DNA from: Microbacterium sorbitolivorans
Lineage (GTDB): Bacteria; Actinomycetota; Actinomycetes; Actinomycetales; Microbacteriaceae
NCBI RefSeq assembly: GCF_003327285.1
Contig: NZ_KZ848474.1
Coordinates: 620,001 to 684,000 of the forward strand
Direction of reading: 5' to 3'
Length of the DNA: 64,000 nucleotides
The notes below the pieces were generated by a model, which saw nothing but the letters and a program-made list of their open reading frames with translations, did no database searches and was not told the origin of the DNA. The translations under genes and the position numbers were made by a program. Below are positions 41,055 to 50,045 of the stretch, in pieces. The stretch's first letter is position 1. Each line of letters starts with the position of its first letter.

Positions 41055-43781
41055 ATGCCGCGTCCCCCCGCCGCGGCACCACAGCGCCGCGTCCTTCGGC
41101 GCACCGTCACCGGCGCGATTCTCTTTTCGCTGACCGCCGGATCCTTCGCCGCAGTCTCCCTCCCCGCCGCCGCGGCCGAGACGCCGGAGGGATCCTCGTC
41201 GATCGCCGCCGCGGCCGAGCCCGTGCGCATCGAGGCCGAGAGCTACACCGGCACGAACAACGGCACCGAGATCAACGGCCGCGTGATCGACACCGGCGTC
41301 GAGACGAGCGGGGCCGCCTCGGGCGGCTCGCGCGTCAAGAACACCTTCGACGGCGCCGAGATCTCGTACGACAACGTCGACTTCGGTTCGTCGGCGCTCT
41401 CGACGCTGACGGTGCGCTACGTCGTCAACGAGGGCCGCAGCGGCCTGAACTCGTCGATCGACGTGTACCTCGACGAGAAGACCGACGAGAACAAGGTCGC
41501 CACGGTCGCGCTGCCCTCGACGGGCAACGACTGGGAGGCATACGGCGAGACGACGGTCGACCTGCTGCGCGAGGTCTCGGGCCAGCACACGGTCATCGTC
41601 GTCATGCACGCCGACCCGAAGACGGGCGAGGCCGACGGCTACCCCAACTACGTCGGCAACCTCGACTACCTCGAGTTCGGCCTCGCGCCGCTGCCCGACA
41701 CCTACCTGACGAGCGAGAGCTCGTGGAGCTACTCCGACAACGGCACGGATCCGTCGGGCGACGGTTCGCTGGCGTGGACGACGGCCGACTTCGCCGACTG
41801 GAAGCAGGCGGCGGGTCCGTTCGGATCCAAGCGCGGGGAGGCAGACCTCGGAAGCGGCTTCGTCGCGAACACGCTGCTGCAGTACCTGCTCGAGGGCTCG
41901 ACCAACACGGTGCCGACGTACCACTTCCGCACGGATGTCGACCTCGAGGCCGACGACCTCGCCCGCCTCGAGTCGCTCGAGGCGACCGTGACGTACGACG
42001 ACGCCGTGCGCGTCTACGTCAACGGCGAGATGGTCGCCGGGTTCGCGGACGGCCGCGTCGACGAGGCCGAGAACCAGAACCTCACCTACGCGGGCGAGAG
42101 CGCCGGCAACCCGGTGACGAGCACGTTCCAGATTCCCGCCGAGGCGCTCGTCGCCGGCGAGAACCAGATCGCCGTCTCGCTCTACCAGGACCGCGAGACG
42201 AGCAGCGACATCTACTTCGACTGGCAGTCGCTCGCCCCGGTGGAAGACCAGCCCGACCGCCAGGCCGAGATCACCGACATCGTGCTGGGCGTCGGCTCCA
42301 CCGAGGCCGACCGCAACATCGCCTGGTACTCCGACATCGACGTGCCGCAGACGGCGCAGATCGCGAAGGCCGCCGACGTGCAGGACGGTGTCTTCCCGGA
42401 GGCGGCCGTCACGGTCGAGACGACCGACGGTGGCCAGACGACGAGCGGCGAGTACTTCCGCGACGCCGACTTCTCGGGCCTCGAGCCGAACACCGAGTAC
42501 GCCTACCGCGTCGGTAGCGACGAGACCGGCTGGTCGACGGTGTCGAACTTCCGGACGCAGGACTTCGAGGGCGACTTCGAGTTCCTCTTCTTCGGTGACC
42601 CGCAGGTGGGCGCATCGGGCAACCTCGCCTCGGACGAGGCCGGCTGGGTCGATACCGTGAACGTCGCGACGCAGACCTACCCCGACGCCGAGCTGCTCTT
42701 CTCGGCGGGCGACCAGGTCAACACCGCCAGCAGCGAGTCGGAGTACACCTCGTTCCTCGCCCCGACGCAGATCCGTGAGATCCCGCTCGTCGCCACGAAC
42801 GGTAACCACGACGTCGGATCGAAGGCGTACCTGCAGCACTTCAACATCCCGAACGAAGACCTCGAGTCGGGTGCGGCCGGCAGCTCGAGCGCCTCGGGCG
42901 GCGACTACTGGTTCATCTACAAGGACGTGCTGTTCATCAACATCAACTCGAACAGCCGCGACTACGCCTCGCACAACGCCTTCATGGAAAAGGTCGTCGC
43001 CGAGCAGGGCGACAAGGCCAAGTGGAAGGTCCTCGCCTTCCACCACTCGATCTACTCGGCCGCCGTGCACGCCACCGATAGCGACATCATCGACCGCCGT
43101 AACTCGATGCCCGAGAAGATCTCGGAACTCGGCATCGACATGGTGCTGATGGGTCACGACCACCACTACACGCGCAGCTACCTCATCAACGACGGTCAGA
43201 TCGCCGACCCGGAGGAGCAGGCGGCCTCCGAGAGCGTCGTGGCCGGCCCCGGCGACGTGCTCTACGTCACCGCGAACTCGGCCAGTGGCTCGAAGTACTA
43301 CAACGTCAACACGGGTACCGACCTGTGGTGGTCGTCGGTGCGCAACCAGGAGAAGGTGCGCAACTACTCGGCGATCGAGGTCACCGACGACACCCTCACG
43401 GTCCGCACGCTGCGCAGCCAGGCCAACGGCACCGCCAGCCCGGTCAACAGCGTGGTCGACGAGGTCGTTCTCAGCCGCGCCGACGAGGCCGCCGACGAGC
43501 TCGACATCGAGGCCGCGGCGAGCACCCGCTCGATCGCCGGCAAGCAGTACGTGTCGGTGAAGGTGACCAACAACGCTGAGGTCGCCGTGGACATCGTCGT
43601 CGAGACCGAGTTCGGCTCGAAAACGTTCACGAACGTCCAGCCCGGCGCCTCGGCGAACGCGTCGATCAACTCGCGCGCGACCGCCATCGAGGCGGGCGAG
43701 GCGACGGTGACCGCGACCGCCGACGTCGATGGCGAGCAGCAGACCGTCACCAAGACGGCCCCCTACTCGGCCGCTGGCTAA
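41055..43781 (+). CDS. Secreted purple-acid-type phosphatase with N-terminal CBM and shared C-terminal module
   Basis: A 908-residue secreted protein. Signal peptide to about residue 41 (AAAAE cleavage). A CBM6/36-like carbohydrate-binding domain (VRIEAESY, about 57-200), a beta-rich domain, an Fn3-like domain, then a metallophosphatase: GDPQ (Asp515), GDQ (Asp553), GNHD (Asn584, His585), FHHS and GHDHH (His701, His703). The last 90 residues (about 816-908, AGKQYVSVKVTNNAEVAVD) recur at the end of the GH92 protein encoded at 45573. No membrane or sorting anchor. TTG at 41037, with GGAG 9 nt upstream, is an alternative start. Confidence 0.85.
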   Translation: MPRPPAAAPQRRVLRRTVTGAILFSLTAGSFAAVSLPAAAAETPEGSSSIAAAAEPVRIEAESYTGTNNGTEINGRVIDTGVETSGAASGGSRVKNTFDGAEISYDNVDFGSSALSTLTVRYVVNEGRSGLNSSIDVYLDEKTDENKVATVALPSTGNDWEAYGETTVDLLREVSGQHTVIVVMHADPKTGEADGYPNYVGNLDYLEFGLAPLPDTYLTSESSWSYSDNGTDPSGDGSLAWTTADFADWKQAAGPFGSKRGEADLGSGFVANTLLQYLLEGSTNTVPTYHFRTDVDLEADDLARLESLEATVTYDDAVRVYVNGEMVAGFADGRVDEAENQNLTYAGESAGNPVTSTFQIPAEALVAGENQIAVSLYQDRETSSDIYFDWQSLAPVEDQPDRQAEITDIVLGVGSTEADRNIAWYSDIDVPQTAQIAKAADVQDGVFPEAAVTVETTDGGQTTSGEYFRDADFSGLEPNTEYAYRVGSDETGWSTVSNFRTQDFEGDFEFLFFGDPQVGASGNLASDEAGWVDTVNVATQTYPDAELLFSAGDQVNTASSESEYTSFLAPTQIREIPLVATNGNHDVGSKAYLQHFNIPNEDLESGAAGSSSASGGDYWFIYKDVLFININSNSRDYASHNAFMEKVVAEQGDKAKWKVLAFHHSIYSAAVHATDSDIIDRRNSMPEKISELGIDMVLMGHDHHYTRSYLINDGQIADPEEQAASESVVAGPGDVLYVTANSASGSKYYNVNTGTDLWWSSVRNQEKVRNYSAIEVTDDTLTVRTLRSQANGTASPVNSVVDEVVLSRADEAADELDIEAAASTRSIAGKQYVSVKVTNNAEVAVDIVVETEFGSKTFTNVQPGASANASINSRATAIEAGEATVTATADVDGEQQTVTKTAPYSAAG

Positions 43782-43792
43782 CACCCACTTTC

Positions 43793-43820
43793 GGTGCCCG
43801 CGGCTGACGCCGCGGGCACC
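43793..43820 (+). terminator. Hairpin between phosphatase and WxL-like genes
   Basis: Perfect 12-bp stem (43793-43804 with 43809-43820), TGAC loop, followed by CCTTTC. Weak T-tract, so an attenuator within a co-directional cluster or a terminator. Confidence 0.6.
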
Positions 43821-43840
43821 CCTTTCAAGGAGATAAAGAC

Positions 43841-44455
43841 ATGAAGAAGTCTGTTGTACTGCGCGGAAGCGCAATCGCTTTCGGCGCCGCGCTGCTCGTT
43901 TCCGCCGGATCCGCCGCGCTCGCGGCCGAGACCGAGCAGGGCGAGTCGCAGGGCGTCGACGTCGAGGTGCAGATCGACCCGATCGAGGGCCAGGGCGCCC
44001 TCGCGATGACGGTCGCCGCCTCCTCGACGAGCCTCGAGGAGAACGGCTCGACCGAGCTCGAGCGCGTGTTCACCGGCACGCTCCCCACCGTCACGGTCAC
44101 CGACACCCGCGCCGCCGATGAGGTTCCCGCCGACGCGGCCTGGTACGTCGTCGGCACGGCGAGCGACTTCTACGACGACGTCAACGACCAGACGATCGCC
44201 GCGAGCCACCTCGGCTGGTCGCCGCAGCTCGTCGCCGGTGAGGGCGAGGGTGAGGCCTACGTTGAGGTCGGTGGCGACGTCACCCCGTCGGACCCGGGTC
44301 TCGTCGACCAGGAGCTGCTGTACCTCGCCGAGTCGAGCGAGGCGAACGCCGGCGGTGGCGTGTTCAGCGCGACCGCGAACCTCGACCTCGTCGTGCCGGC
44401 GGACGTGCCCGCGGGCACGTACTCGTCGACCATCACGCTGTCGCTGTTCGAGTAA
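43841..44455 (+). CDS. WxL-domain-like secreted surface protein
   Basis: A 204-residue secreted protein. Signal peptide ending about residue 29 (ALAAE). The body has the layout of WxL surface proteins: a VTVTDTRAAD segment, AAWYVVGTASDF, ASHLGWSPQL, and a final LDLVVPADVPAGTYSSTITLSL strand. It is followed by a DUF916-like partner, as in Gram-positive WxL clusters, where such proteins bind peptidoglycan non-covalently. AAGGAG ribosome-binding site upstream. Role as a surface scaffold is inference. Confidence 0.72.
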   Translation: MKKSVVLRGSAIAFGAALLVSAGSAALAAETEQGESQGVDVEVQIDPIEGQGALAMTVAASSTSLEENGSTELERVFTGTLPTVTVTDTRAADEVPADAAWYVVGTASDFYDDVNDQTIAASHLGWSPQLVAGEGEGEAYVEVGGDVTPSDPGLVDQELLYLAESSEANAGGGVFSATANLDLVVPADVPAGTYSSTITLSLFE

Positions 44456-44462
44456 GTCACCC

Positions 44463-44498
44463 GATGGGCGGGGCGGGCATGCGCCCGCCCCGCCCATC
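44463..44498 (+). terminator. Perfect hairpin between WxL-like and DUF916-like genes
   Basis: 16-bp perfect stem (44463-44478 with 44483-44498), 4-nt loop, no T-run, 16 bp before the next start codon. Likely intercistronic stabiliser or attenuator. Confidence 0.6.
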
Positions 44499-44513
44499 AC
44501 TTCGGAGGTCCCC

Positions 44514-45551
44514 ATGAGATCCATATCGATCGCCGCCGCGCTCGCGGCCGCATCATTCATCGCCCTCCTGGGCGCGAGCCCCGCCGCCGCGACAACGGAG
44601 GACGAGCCGATCACCTGGTCGGTGCGCCCCGGCGACGACGCCGGCGAAGACGGGCGCGCGTGGGTCGAGTGGGACGCGGATCCGGGGGAGGCCCTCACCG
44701 AGCACATGGTCGTCACGAACCACGGCTCGACCGACGTCGAGTTCCAGCTCTCGGCAGCCGACGGCTACTTCACCGACACCGGCCGGTTCAACATGCTCCC
44801 CTCCGACACTGAGTCGGTCGACGCGGGCACGTGGATCGACCTGCCAGAGAGCGTCGTCGTCGCCGCGGGCGGATCCGAGATCGTACCGTTCACCGTCACG
44901 GTGCCGGAAGACGCGACCCCAGGCGACCACCCCGCGGGCGTCGCCGCGAGCGTGCTCTCCGATGGATCCGGCACCATCGGGGTCGAGTCGCGCGTCGGCT
45001 TCCGCGTGATGACCCGCGTCGAGGGCGAGCTCGCCCCGGCGCTCGCCGCCGCCGCGACCGCGACGTACGACGGCGACATCAACCCCTTCTCGCCCGGCAC
45101 CATCGAGGTTGCATACGAGATCGAGAACACCGGAAACACGCGGCTGCAGACGCAGCCGTCCGCGACCGTCTCGGGCCCCTTCGGGCTCGGATCCCAGACC
45201 ATCGAGGCCGAGGCGATCGCCGAGATCGCACCAGGCGAGACCCGCCGCGGCACCGTGCGGATCCGGTCTGCCTGGCCGCTCTTCACCTACGACGTGATCG
45301 TCGAGGCCGAGCCGGAGGCCGTGTCGGACGAGCTCGCTTTCGACCGCGCCGAGGCCGCCCGCGCGGAGATCTCGGTCGCCGCCATGCCCTGGCCGCAGCT
45401 CGTCGTCATCGCCCTCGCGATCGCCCTCATTCTCTGGGGCATCGCACACCGCCGCCGCGAGCGCGAGAGGGTCGCCCGACTCATCGCGCAGGCGCGCGAA
45501 GACGCCCTCGCCGAGGCGAGCGCGTCGGACATTCCCGCCCCAGCACACTGA
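44514..45551 (+). CDS. DUF916-like secreted protein with C-terminal membrane anchor
   Basis: A 345-residue protein: signal peptide (to about 26), two Ig-like beta domains (ITWSVRPGDD...; IEVAYEIENTGNTRLQ), one membrane segment near residue 295 (WPQLVVIALAIALILWGIA) and a basic cytoplasmic tail. The layout matches DUF916/WxL-interacting proteins. GGAGG 5 nt before the ATG. With the WxL-like protein it may hold secreted enzymes of the cluster at the surface. Confidence 0.75.
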   Translation: MRSISIAAALAAASFIALLGASPAAATTEDEPITWSVRPGDDAGEDGRAWVEWDADPGEALTEHMVVTNHGSTDVEFQLSAADGYFTDTGRFNMLPSDTESVDAGTWIDLPESVVVAAGGSEIVPFTVTVPEDATPGDHPAGVAASVLSDGSGTIGVESRVGFRVMTRVEGELAPALAAAATATYDGDINPFSPGTIEVAYEIENTGNTRLQTQPSATVSGPFGLGSQTIEAEAIAEIAPGETRRGTVRIRSAWPLFTYDVIVEAEPEAVSDELAFDRAEAARAEISVAAMPWPQLVVIALAIALILWGIAHRRRERERVARLIAQAREDALAEASASDIPAPAH

Positions 45552-45572
45552 TATTGAGGACTCCCCCGATCC

Positions 45573-48500
45573 ATGTCTCTTGCACTCCGCTCCCGCTCCC
45601 TGCTCGCCGCAGGCGCCGTGGCCGCCATCATCGGCGGTGGGCTGACCGCCGCGGTGCCGCCGGCCGTGGCCGAAGGCTCGACCGATTACGCCGCCCTCGT
45701 CAATACCTTCGTCTCGACCGAAGATGACTTCGGGCAGGATCTCGTCGGCGCCGAGGCGCCGAACTCGATCGTCAAGATCAACCCGATGACGGTGTCGGGC
45801 CGCTCGCACTCGGGCTACGACTATGCCGAAGACCAGATCGCGGGCTTCACGCACACGAACCTCAACGGCGTGGGCGGATCCGGTGGCGGCGGCGACCTGC
45901 TCGTGGTGCCGACGTACGAGACGTACTCGAGCCGCCCGGCGACCGACAGTTACGCCAAGACGTTCAGCCACGACGCCGAAGAGGCATCGCCCGGCTATTA
46001 CTCGGTCGACCTACAGACGGGCGAGGGCGCGATTCGCGCCGAGGCGACGACCGACGTGCGCACGGGACAGGACCGCTTCACCTTCCCGGCAGCCGGATCC
46101 GCTTCGCTCGTCGTCGACCTGCGCAATAACTTCACGAGTCGCAAGGGCGCCTCGCTCGACGTGGTGATGCTCGACGACGGCCGGGCGTCGCTCGCGGGCG
46201 ACTTCACGGGGCACTTCAATGGCTACGACTACAAGATGTATTACTACGTCGAGACAACCGACGAGGTCGACGGCGTGCGCACGTGGGGCGGTGACGGCGC
46301 GCTCGGCGACGCGGCACACCGTGACGGCACCGACATCGGCGCGGTCATCGACGTCGATGTGGCGGCGGGCGAGCAGGTAGGCCTGACGGTCGCCGTCTCG
46401 CCGATCAGCGTCGAGCAGGCGCGGATCGACCTGGCCGCCGAGATGGGCGAGCGCAGTTTCGACGAGGTGCGCGACGAGACGCGCGCCGACTGGAACGAGC
46501 TGCTCGGCCGCGTCGACGTGACGGCGTCTGCGACGAGCGACCCCGACGGCGAGCTCCAGGAGCTGTTCTACACGCACCTGTACCGCATGTTCGGCTCGCC
46601 CATGAACGCGACGAGCACGAGCGGCACCTACCGCGGCCTTGACGGCGAGGTGCACGACGCCGACGGTTACGTGCACTACGACGGCTGGGGTTTCTGGGAC
46701 GACTTCCGCAAGTACGAGGTGCTCGCGATCGCCTACCACGACGTCTTCGGAGACATGGCGCAGTCGATCGTCGACCTGTATGCGACCTTCGCGAACAGCG
46801 GCGCCTCGTCGCTGTCGGGAGTCACCCATTCGGTTCCGACGGTGCGCTTCGAGCGCGCCGCCGTCGTCGTCGCCGACGCGATCGCCAAGGGCGCGCACCT
46901 CGACGGTCTGGCGGAGGCGTGGCCCGGCCTCGTGTCGCAGTCTCAGGGCGGATACGCGAACGAAGACAACGAGCGCCGCGGCTATGTCGCGAACGAGGTC
47001 GACGACACCCTCGGCACCGCCTACGACGACTGGGCCATGGCGACGATCGCCGACGCGCTCGGCAAGTCCGACGAGGCCGGCGCCTATCGCCTGCGCGCCG
47101 CCAACTGGACGAACATCTATAAGGACGACGCGGTCACCCTCGCTGATGGCGAGAAGACGGGCCTGATCTTCCCGAAGGACGCGAACGGATCCTGGATCTC
47201 CGCGGATCCGGAGCGTTTCGAGGCCGGCAACGTCTACCAGGGCACGCTCTGGCAGTATCACTGGTACGCCGCCCCCGACATGGGCGGCCTCATCGAGAAG
47301 ATGGGTGGCGAGGAGACGACCCTGAGCGCGCTGAGCTTCATGTTCGGCGAGCAGGCCCCCGACGACGGCTCGCGCATGCTGCACGCCAACGCGAACGAGA
47401 TCGATCTGCAGGCGCCGTACCTGTTCAACTACGTCGGCGCCCCGTCGAAGACGCAGTACTGGGTGCGCAACATCTACACGAAGGAAACCTGGAACCGCTA
47501 CATCGCGACCGGATCTACGCACGAGTACCCCTCGGGCGGCGGCGAGTTCACCCCGCCGATCAAGACGAAGGTGTTCACGAACACCCCGCAGGGCTTCCTG
47601 CCCACGATGGACAACGACACTGGCACGATGTCGTCGACCTTCGTGTCGGCGGCGCTCGGTCTCTTCCCGGTGCTCGCCGGATCCGACGAGTACCAGATCG
47701 GCACGCCGTTCTTCGAGAACGTGCGCATCAGCTACCCGACGGGCCGCACGCTCGACATCTCGGCCGACGGGGTAGCGCCCGACGCGTTCTACGTGCAGTC
47801 GGCGACGCTGAACGGCGAGCCGTTCGACCGCACGTGGGTCACGTATGACCAGCTCACCGCGGGCGGCGAGCTGGCCTTCGTGATGGGCACGGATCCCTCG
47901 GAGTGGGCGGCCGATTCGGTCGCCTCCTCGTCGCTGAGCGACGAGCTGCCGAGCTCGGTATACGACCCGATCAGCGCGATCTCGGTGTCGTCTCGCGAGT
48001 TCCGCGAGGCGGGCGCGGGCGACGGCACGATCGACAACACCATCGAGCTGCGGATCGCGAACGGCACGTTCGCCGGATCCGACGGCGGCGATCTCTCGGC
48101 GGCCATCACGGCCGAGCACCTCCCCGCGGGCCTCAGCCTCGTGGCGACCCGCACCGGATCCCGCACCGTGGCGCTCGAGCTCGCCGGCACCGCCGAGGCA
48201 TCCGCCCCGCTCGACAGCATCGACGACCTCGCGCTGACAATCTCGGACGACGCGTTCTCGCGAAAGCCGTCGAACGGCACGCGCGAGTTCGCCCTCAAGG
48301 TGAGCTTCGACGACGCCGCGGTCACCGCCGACGTGACGCGGCTGAAGGCCGCGGACGACGGCGCGCTCGACGCCTCGGTGACGCTCACCGTGAGGGGCGC
48401 CGGCTTCGCGGGCGCCGCGGGCCGCGACCTCATCGCCGACGGCGCGCTGGCGCTCGCGGGCCTGCCGGAGACCGTGACGTCCTCCGCGGTCGTGCAGGAC

Positions 48501-50000
48501 GCCTCGACGCTCGTGCTGAGCCTCGGCGGTTCGATCGGCGACGCCCGCCGCGCCTCGTTCGCGCTGAACTTCACCGACGCGGCCTTCGACGGCGCGGCGG
48601 CCACGGCCGTGCGCGGCGACGGCATCTCCGGGCTCGGTTCGTTCGTGATCGAGCGCGACCAGCGCTGGCGCCAGCAGCTCGAGGCGCTCGCCGCCGAGGC
48701 GGCTCTCGTCGTGCGCGGATCCTATTCGGCCGCGTCCTTCGACGCGTTCGACGCGGCCCGCGGATCCGCCGCAGACGTTCTCTCGAACGCCGCCGCGACC
48801 GACGATGAGCTGCGCGCGGCGTTCGTGGCGCTCGAGCGCACGGCCGGCGCGCTCGAGATCGAGTCGATCTCGCCGCGCGTGCGGGTCGAGGCCGAAACCT
48901 ACGATGCCGACAACGGCGGTGGCCTGAAGAAGGAGGGCGGCGACGCCCCCGCCGGAAACGTCGGCGGCACGTGGGACGGCGGAACGCTCGAGTACCGCGA
49001 CCGCCAATTCGGATCCGAGCCGCTCACGCACGTGACCGTCAGCACCTCGACGCGCGACGAGCGCGTGGGCGATAACCGCCGACTCGAGTTCTACCTCGAC
49101 GAGGTGAGCGACGCGTCGCGGATCGGATCCGTCGAGTTGCCGAAGACCGGCGGCTGGGACCGATACGTCGAGACGACGGCCGCGCTCGACCAGCCGGTGT
49201 CAGACGACCACACCCTCATCGTCGTCATGCGCACCGACGCCGTCGAGGGCCAGGAGTACGCCTACGTCTCGAACCTGCAGTGGTTCGAGTTCGGCCCCGA
49301 CCCCGCGCCCGAGGGCGACGTCGACCTGACGCCGCTCCGCGACGCCATCGCGGCCGCCGAGGCCCTGCGCGCCGACGAGGAACGGTACGTCTCGTTCGAC
49401 TTCGCCGTCTTCGTCCAGGCGCTCGACCGGGCGGTCGCCGTCGCCGCGGCGGGCGACGTCACGCAGGAACGTGCCGACGAGGCCCAGCGGGTGCTCGACC
49501 TCGCGACCGCGCAGCTCGAGTGGCGGCCCGCCCGCCAGCTGCCGCTGCTCATCGCGCGTGCCGAGGCCGTGGATCCGGATGCCTACCCCGCCGACGATGT
49601 CGCGGCCGTGAACGCGGCGCTCGACGCGGCCCGCGCCGTCGGATCCGACGCGAGCTACGAGCAGTTCGCCGAGGCGGCGGGCGCGCTGGAGGCGGCGCTC
49701 GACGCGCTCGGCGGCCCCGAGGATCCGGGGCTCAACGTCACGGTCGAGGCCGCCACGCGCACGGTCGCGGGCAAGCAGTACGTCTCGGTGCGCGTCACGA
49801 ACGATGCGGCCGTCGCCGTGGACGTCGTGGTCGACACGGCATACGGATCCAAGACCTTCGCGGGCGTTCAGCCGGGAGACACGGCGAGCGTGTCGGTCAA
49901 CTCGCGCCTGACGGCGATCCCCGCGGGCGAGGTCACCGTCACGGTGACGGGCGGTGACGCGACCGTCACGCGGACCGCCACGTACGACGCGGGGGGCTAA
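45573..50000 (+). CDS. Secreted multidomain GH92 alpha-mannosidase
   Basis: A 1475-residue exo-alpha-mannosidase that removes alpha-1,2 (or related) mannose from mannans or N-glycans. Signal peptide to about 34; GH92 domains about 40-790, with family segments GFTHTNLNG, GYVHYDGWGFWDDFRKYE, NEVDDTLGTAYDDW and MDNDTGTMSSTFV; two Ig-like repeats (about 810-1010); a CBM-like domain (VRVEAETY, about 1104-1245); FIVAR-like helical repeats (about 1250-1385); and a C-terminal module from about 1387 (AGKQYVSVRVTNDAAVAVD) shared with the phosphatase at 41055. No sorting signal. Calcium-dependent catalysis is a family property. Confidence 0.9.
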   Translation: MSLALRSRSLLAAGAVAAIIGGGLTAAVPPAVAEGSTDYAALVNTFVSTEDDFGQDLVGAEAPNSIVKINPMTVSGRSHSGYDYAEDQIAGFTHTNLNGVGGSGGGGDLLVVPTYETYSSRPATDSYAKTFSHDAEEASPGYYSVDLQTGEGAIRAEATTDVRTGQDRFTFPAAGSASLVVDLRNNFTSRKGASLDVVMLDDGRASLAGDFTGHFNGYDYKMYYYVETTDEVDGVRTWGGDGALGDAAHRDGTDIGAVIDVDVAAGEQVGLTVAVSPISVEQARIDLAAEMGERSFDEVRDETRADWNELLGRVDVTASATSDPDGELQELFYTHLYRMFGSPMNATSTSGTYRGLDGEVHDADGYVHYDGWGFWDDFRKYEVLAIAYHDVFGDMAQSIVDLYATFANSGASSLSGVTHSVPTVRFERAAVVVADAIAKGAHLDGLAEAWPGLVSQSQGGYANEDNERRGYVANEVDDTLGTAYDDWAMATIADALGKSDEAGAYRLRAANWTNIYKDDAVTLADGEKTGLIFPKDANGSWISADPERFEAGNVYQGTLWQYHWYAAPDMGGLIEKMGGEETTLSALSFMFGEQAPDDGSRMLHANANEIDLQAPYLFNYVGAPSKTQYWVRNIYTKETWNRYIATGSTHEYPSGGGEFTPPIKTKVFTNTPQGFLPTMDNDTGTMSSTFVSAALGLFPVLAGSDEYQIGTPFFENVRISYPTGRTLDISADGVAPDAFYVQSATLNGEPFDRTWVTYDQLTAGGELAFVMGTDPSEWAADSVASSSLSDELPSSVYDPISAISVSSREFREAGAGDGTIDNTIELRIANGTFAGSDGGDLSAAITAEHLPAGLSLVATRTGSRTVALELAGTAEASAPLDSIDDLALTISDDAFSRKPSNGTREFALKVSFDDAAVTADVTRLKAADDGALDASVTLTVRGAGFAGAAGRDLIADGALALAGLPETVTSSAVVQDASTLVLSLGGSIGDARRASFALNFTDAAFDGAAATAVRGDGISGLGSFVIERDQRWRQQLEALAAEAALVVRGSYSAASFDAFDAARGSAADVLSNAAATDDELRAAFVALERTAGALEIESISPRVRVEAETYDADNGGGLKKEGGDAPAGNVGGTWDGGTLEYRDRQFGSEPLTHVTVSTSTRDERVGDNRRLEFYLDEVSDASRIGSVELPKTGGWDRYVETTAALDQPVSDDHTLIVVMRTDAVEGQEYAYVSNLQWFEFGPDPAPEGDVDLTPLRDAIAAAEALRADEERYVSFDFAVFVQALDRAVAVAAAGDVTQERADEAQRVLDLATAQLEWRPARQLPLLIARAEAVDPDAYPADDVAAVNAALDAARAVGSDASYEQFAEAAGALEAALDALGGPEDPGLNVTVEAATRTVAGKQYVSVRVTNDAAVAVDVVVDTAYGSKTFAGVQPGDTASVSVNSRLTAIPAGEVTVTVTGGDATVTRTATYDAGG

Positions 50001-50005
50001 GCGAA

Positions 50006-50038
50006 CGGTGGCGCGGGCGGGGGAGCCCCGCGCCACCG
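50006..50038. terminator. Terminator hairpin between convergent GH92 and cotH genes
   Basis: 12-bp perfect stem (50006-50017 with 50027-50038) in the 45-bp gap between the two stop codons. Confidence 0.7.
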
Positions 50039-50045
50039 AACGGGT

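Noticed and set aside
44118-45551. An N-terminally longer DUF916-like protein starting inside the WxL-like gene
   Set aside because: The extra sequence is out-of-frame translation of the WxL-like gene; the ATG at 44514 begins a good signal peptide behind GGAGG.
41055-50000. LPXTG sorting signals or C-terminal membrane anchors on the secreted enzymes
   Set aside because: Both proteins end shortly after the shared beta-rich module (SAAG and DAGG) with no LPXTG motif, hydrophobic stretch or basic tail.
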